Shown one piece after another: positions 5,571 through 7,411 of a stretch of 7,411 nt of DNA. The first letter of the stretch is position 1. Every line of letters starts with the position of its first letter. The notes under the pieces were generated by a model. The model searched no databases. It worked only from the letters and a program-made list of their open reading frames with translations, and had not been told where the DNA came from. Origin of the DNA: an uncultured Clostridia bacterium (GTDB lineage Bacteria > Bacillota_A > Clostridia > Christensenellales > CAG-138); NCBI GenBank assembly GCA_937877295.1, contig CALFIV010000201.1, positions 1 through 7,411 of the forward strand, in the 5' to 3' direction. A program made the translations under genes and the position numbers.

Positions 5571-5624
5571 TTTACAACTCCATTACAACTTTGTGACAAC
5601 TCTGTTGCATCTCTGCTGTATAAT
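5571..5624 (+). promoter_or_regulatory. Promoter with four 11-bp-phased hexamers (PhoP/WalR-like) for the SH3b protein
   Basis: The hexamers TTTACA (5571), ATTACA (5582), GTGACA (5593) and GTTGCA (5604) recur at exactly 11 bp, each of the first three followed by ACT. A perfect -10 TATAAT lies at 5619-5624, and the DNA 17-18 nt upstream of it has no -35 resemblance, as expected for an activator-dependent promoter. Direct TTHACA repeats at 11 bp are the binding pattern of PhoP-type regulators, and the reverse complement of the first two (TGTAAT-N5-TGTAAA) fits the WalR/YycF consensus TGTWAH-N5-TGTWAH. Which regulator binds is not decided by sequence; a WalR-type role would suit a cell-wall protein. 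Confidence 0.6.
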
Positions 5625-5638
5625 GGGAAGCAACAGAG
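5600..5638. repeat. 9-bp inverted repeat flanking the -10 element
   Basis: CTCTGTTGC (5600-5608) and GCAACAGAG (5630-5638) are perfect inverted copies, 30 bp centre to centre, with TATAAT between them. The left arm overlaps the fourth phased hexamer. It could be a second operator or chance. Confidence 0.45.
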
Positions 5639-5775
5639 GGAAGACTTTGCGAGTTTTTGTAGGGAGGTGAGCAGACCGGCAGAAAAATAGGGAAGTTCGA
5701 GCCTTCATGCAACTTTTTTGTCGGCTCGATCGTCTTATCTTATGAAAGCAATCCATGCAAGGAGGTATCAGAAAC
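5625..5775 (+). other. Long 5' leader of the SH3b gene, with a stem-loop and a possible short upstream ORF
   Basis: About 145 nt separate the predicted transcription start from the start codon. The leader contains a Shine-Dalgarno-like GGGAGGTG (5662-5669) with no start codon at a useful distance, and a 7-bp stem TCGAGCC/GGCTCGA (5697-5703/5723-5729) with T6 in the loop. A 12-codon frame from ATG 5707 to TGA 5745 lacks a good ribosome binding site. I recognise no known riboswitch class. Confidence 0.4.
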
Positions 5776-6951
5776 ATGATGAAACGAATGACCGGGTTGT
5801 TGCTTGCGGCAGTGATGCTGTTTGCGCTGATTCCTGCGGTGGCGTCTGCTTCAAGCGAAGAGTACGTCGAAAACAAAAGCGGCAGCGCGGTCGGGATCTA
5901 TGAAAATCCCACCGATGAAACACCGGCGAAGGAGCTGAAAAACGGTGAACGCGTCCGTTATCTCTCGACAGAGACGGAGGATGGGAACGAATGGTTCAAG
6001 ACCGAAGCCGGTTACATCAAAAAGGCGGATGGCGTGGAGCGCGTCACTGTCAAGACAGCGGAGCTGGTCGTCGAAGACGTCTCCGTTGCGTATGACGGGA
6101 AAACGCATAAACTGAGCGCCAAGGTTGTGGACGGCGAGGGATACACCATCGAGTATTCCAAGGATGACGGCAAGAACTGGTCCGAAACCGTACCGTCGCT
6201 GAAAGAGCCGGGCAAGCTGACCGTGCGTGTGCGTGCAGTGAAGAAGGATGAGAAGCTGCTGGAAAAGACCGTCACGCTCGAGGTCACAGCGAGCGCAGCA
6301 AGCGGGACAAGCGTTACGATCGTCAACTGCAAGTATTCGGTCAACGTACGCAAAGGCCCGAGCAGCAAGGCGGCCCGCCTCGGATATGCCAACAAGGGCA
6401 AGGTGTTCAAACTGCTCGGCGTAGAAGAGGATGGAAAGTGGTACAAGATCCAGTACACCGATTCGACCGTCGGCTATGTGTTCCATGACTACGTAAAGGT
6501 CGGCAGTGAAACGCCCGATCCTGCGCCGCAGCCGACCGGCAAGACAGGTACAATCTACAACTGCAAGACACAGGTGAACGTACGTTCCAAAGCGTCAAGC
6601 ACGTCGAAGCTGATGGGCGTCGCCAAGAGGGGCGAGACCTTCGAGGTACTCGGCACGTCCGGCAATTGGGTCAAAATCGACTATAACGGTAAGACCGCCT
6701 ATGTCTATAAGCGCTATATCAAAACCGGCGACTCCGGCTCAACAACACCGATCGATGACAAAACCGGTACGGTTTACAACTGCAAGACGCAGGTGAATAT
6801 CCGAAGCGAAGCGTCGAGCACGTCCAAGATTCTGGGCGTCGCCAAGAAGGGCACGACCTTCAAGGTGCTCGGCAAGACCGGCAATTGGTACAAGGTCGAC
6901 TACAACGGCAAAACCGCATACATCTTCAACCGCTATCTCAAGGTCAACTGA
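5776..6951 (+). CDS. Secreted cell-surface protein with an Ig-like region and three SH3b domains
   Basis: The product is 391 residues. A signal peptide is clear: MMKRMTGLLLAAVMLFALIPAVASA, with cleavage likely after residue 25. Then come a diverged SH3-like unit (about 27-88), a YDG-type Ig-like region (about 92-172, with VAYDGKTHKLSAKV and VRVRAVKKD), and three SH3b domains at about 178-242, 257-318 and 330-391. The last two are close duplicates, sharing YNCKTQVN, ASSTSK, VDYNGKTAY/IDYNGKTAY and R-Y-L/I-K. Each SH3b has one cysteine in N-C-K (Cys185, 263, 336). SH3b domains bind peptidoglycan or wall peptides; no catalytic domain, lipobox or LPXTG is present, so this is an exported wall-binding protein without visible enzyme activity. 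An in-frame ATG at 5755 sits upstream of AAGGAGGT (5759-5766), so the ATG at 5776 (9 nt spacing) is the better start; 5779 is also possible. It has its own promoter and terminator. Confidence 0.92.
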   Translation: MMKRMTGLLLAAVMLFALIPAVASASSEEYVENKSGSAVGIYENPTDETPAKELKNGERVRYLSTETEDGNEWFKTEAGYIKKADGVERVTVKTAELVVEDVSVAYDGKTHKLSAKVVDGEGYTIEYSKDDGKNWSETVPSLKEPGKLTVRVRAVKKDEKLLEKTVTLEVTASAASGTSVTIVNCKYSVNVRKGPSSKAARLGYANKGKVFKLLGVEEDGKWYKIQYTDSTVGYVFHDYVKVGSETPDPAPQPTGKTGTIYNCKTQVNVRSKASSTSKLMGVAKRGETFEVLGTSGNWVKIDYNGKTAYVYKRYIKTGDSGSTTPIDDKTGTVYNCKTQVNIRSEASSTSKILGVAKKGTTFKVLGKTGNWYKVDYNGKTAYIFNRYLKVN

Positions 6952-6964
6952 TTTCAGAGTATTC

Positions 6965-6993
6965 AATGGGCTTTCGTATGAAGGCCCATTTTT
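6965..6993 (+). terminator. Rho-independent terminator of the SH3b gene
   Basis: An 11-bp stem (6965-6975 with 6980-6990, one G-U) with loop GTAT is followed by T5 (6989-6993), beginning 13 nt after the stop codon. On the minus strand there is no T-run, so it does not serve the convergent AT-rich gene. Confidence 0.9.
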
Positions 6994-7013
6994 CATGTCT
7001 CAAACAATAGCAA

Positions 7014-7411
7014 TCAGTGCCAGCCTCGATCGATTTTTTTAATATTGGAAAAACAATCTAATTCATTTGATGTGTTATCCGTTTTAATTGTCTCATCAGG
7101 GCATTTTGGCATTATATAATCATATTTTAAAGAACAATCATTGTTTTCTGGTATTTCCAATATATGAGAAGTATAATTATTATTATCATAAAAAATAAGT
7201 GTAGCATTAAATATTTCATGATTATTTTCATTTATATCATTTATATTTTTATAAATTTCTTCGGATAATTCCTTTCGCTCATAATATTTTGTATATTCTG
7301 ATATTTCTAATAAAAAATAACATCCATAAAACATTTTACTCAAATTTAATATACTTTTCATTCCTACTATTTTAATCTTTATATCTTTATGATTAAACTG
7401 TATAATAATAG
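7014..7411 (-). CDS. AT-rich reading frame of unknown function, 5' end outside the window
   Basis: The frame ends with TGA at 7014-7016 and is open on the minus strand to the window edge, giving at least 132 codons. An internal ATG at 7359-7361 would give 115 residues, but the nearest purine-rich stretch (AGTAGGA) abuts the ATG with no spacing, and codons before it (Q-F-N-H-K-D-I-K-I-K-I-V-G) continue without a stop, so the gene probably starts outside. An open frame of this length is unlikely by chance in DNA this AT-rich. The visible protein is hydrophilic, rich in Asn, Ile, Glu and Lys (NDINENNHEIFNATLIFYDNNN), with no signal peptide or motif I recognise. Its composition differs sharply from all other genes here, suggesting acquired DNA. 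It converges on the SH3b gene. Confidence 0.6.
   Translation of the reverse strand, partial: IIIQFNHKDIKIKIVGMKSILNLSKMFYGCYFLLEISEYTKYYERKELSEEIYKNINDINENNHEIFNATLIFYDNNNYTSHILEIPENNDCSLKYDYIMPKCPDETIKTDNTSNELDCFSNIKKIDRGWH

Noticed and set aside
5755..5775. ATG at 5755 as the start of the SH3b protein
   Set aside because: The ribosome binding site AAGGAGGT lies downstream of this ATG, inside the would-be coding region, and the signal peptide reads naturally from 5776.
5625..5775. Cyclic-dinucleotide or other known riboswitch in the SH3b leader
   Set aside because: I could not match the conserved core motifs of the c-di-AMP or c-di-GMP classes by eye, so it is left as an unassigned leader.

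Overview
The window looks like chromosomal DNA from a moderately GC-rich anaerobic Firmicute, most likely a gut-type Clostridia. The basis is the strong AGGAGG-type ribosome binding sites, the Clostridia-style iron-uptake locus with FeoB-associated Cys-rich and HMA proteins, short Rho-independent terminators, and secreted SH3b proteins. I cannot name the genus from sequence alone.

Layout. 1-522 (+) is the 3' end of a gene of unknown function, probably exported. 523-716 is a non-coding array of short hairpins separated by GATAT/ATATC-type links. 820-1266 (-) is a GNAT acetyltransferase with its own promoter. 1344-5101 is the centre of the window: a leftward ferrous-iron uptake operon (two FeoA-type proteins, FeoB, a FeoB-associated Cys-rich membrane protein and a small HMA-domain protein) that diverges from a rightward DtxR-family metal-dependent repressor gene. 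The operon has a perfect-consensus promoter (TTGACA, 17 nt, TATAAT) followed by two TTAGC-N4-GCTAA palindromes. A third, related palindrome lies just before feoB. Hairpins with U-tracts after the second feoA and after feoB suggest graded expression along the operon. 5571-6993 (+) holds a secreted protein with a signal peptide, an Ig-like region and three SH3b domains. Its promoter has a perfect -10, no good -35, and four hexamers at exact 11-bp spacing, as in PhoP/WalR-type promoters. 7014-7411 (-) is an abruptly AT-rich reading frame that stays open to the window edge and is not recognised.

How the parts work together (inference). The repressor carries the Met/Cys/Glu/His primary metal-site pattern of iron-sensing DtxR/IdeR rather than the Asp/Glu pattern of manganese-sensing MntR. 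It probably binds the palindromes when Fe(II) is sufficient and shuts down the feo operon. FeoB has the full G domain and the conserved Cys-containing membrane motifs, plus a very acidic insert of about 100 residues in its first external loop. The standout observations are that insert, the operator inside the operon, the phased promoter repeats and the hairpin array. I found no CRISPR array, transposase, phage gene, tRNA or rRNA.
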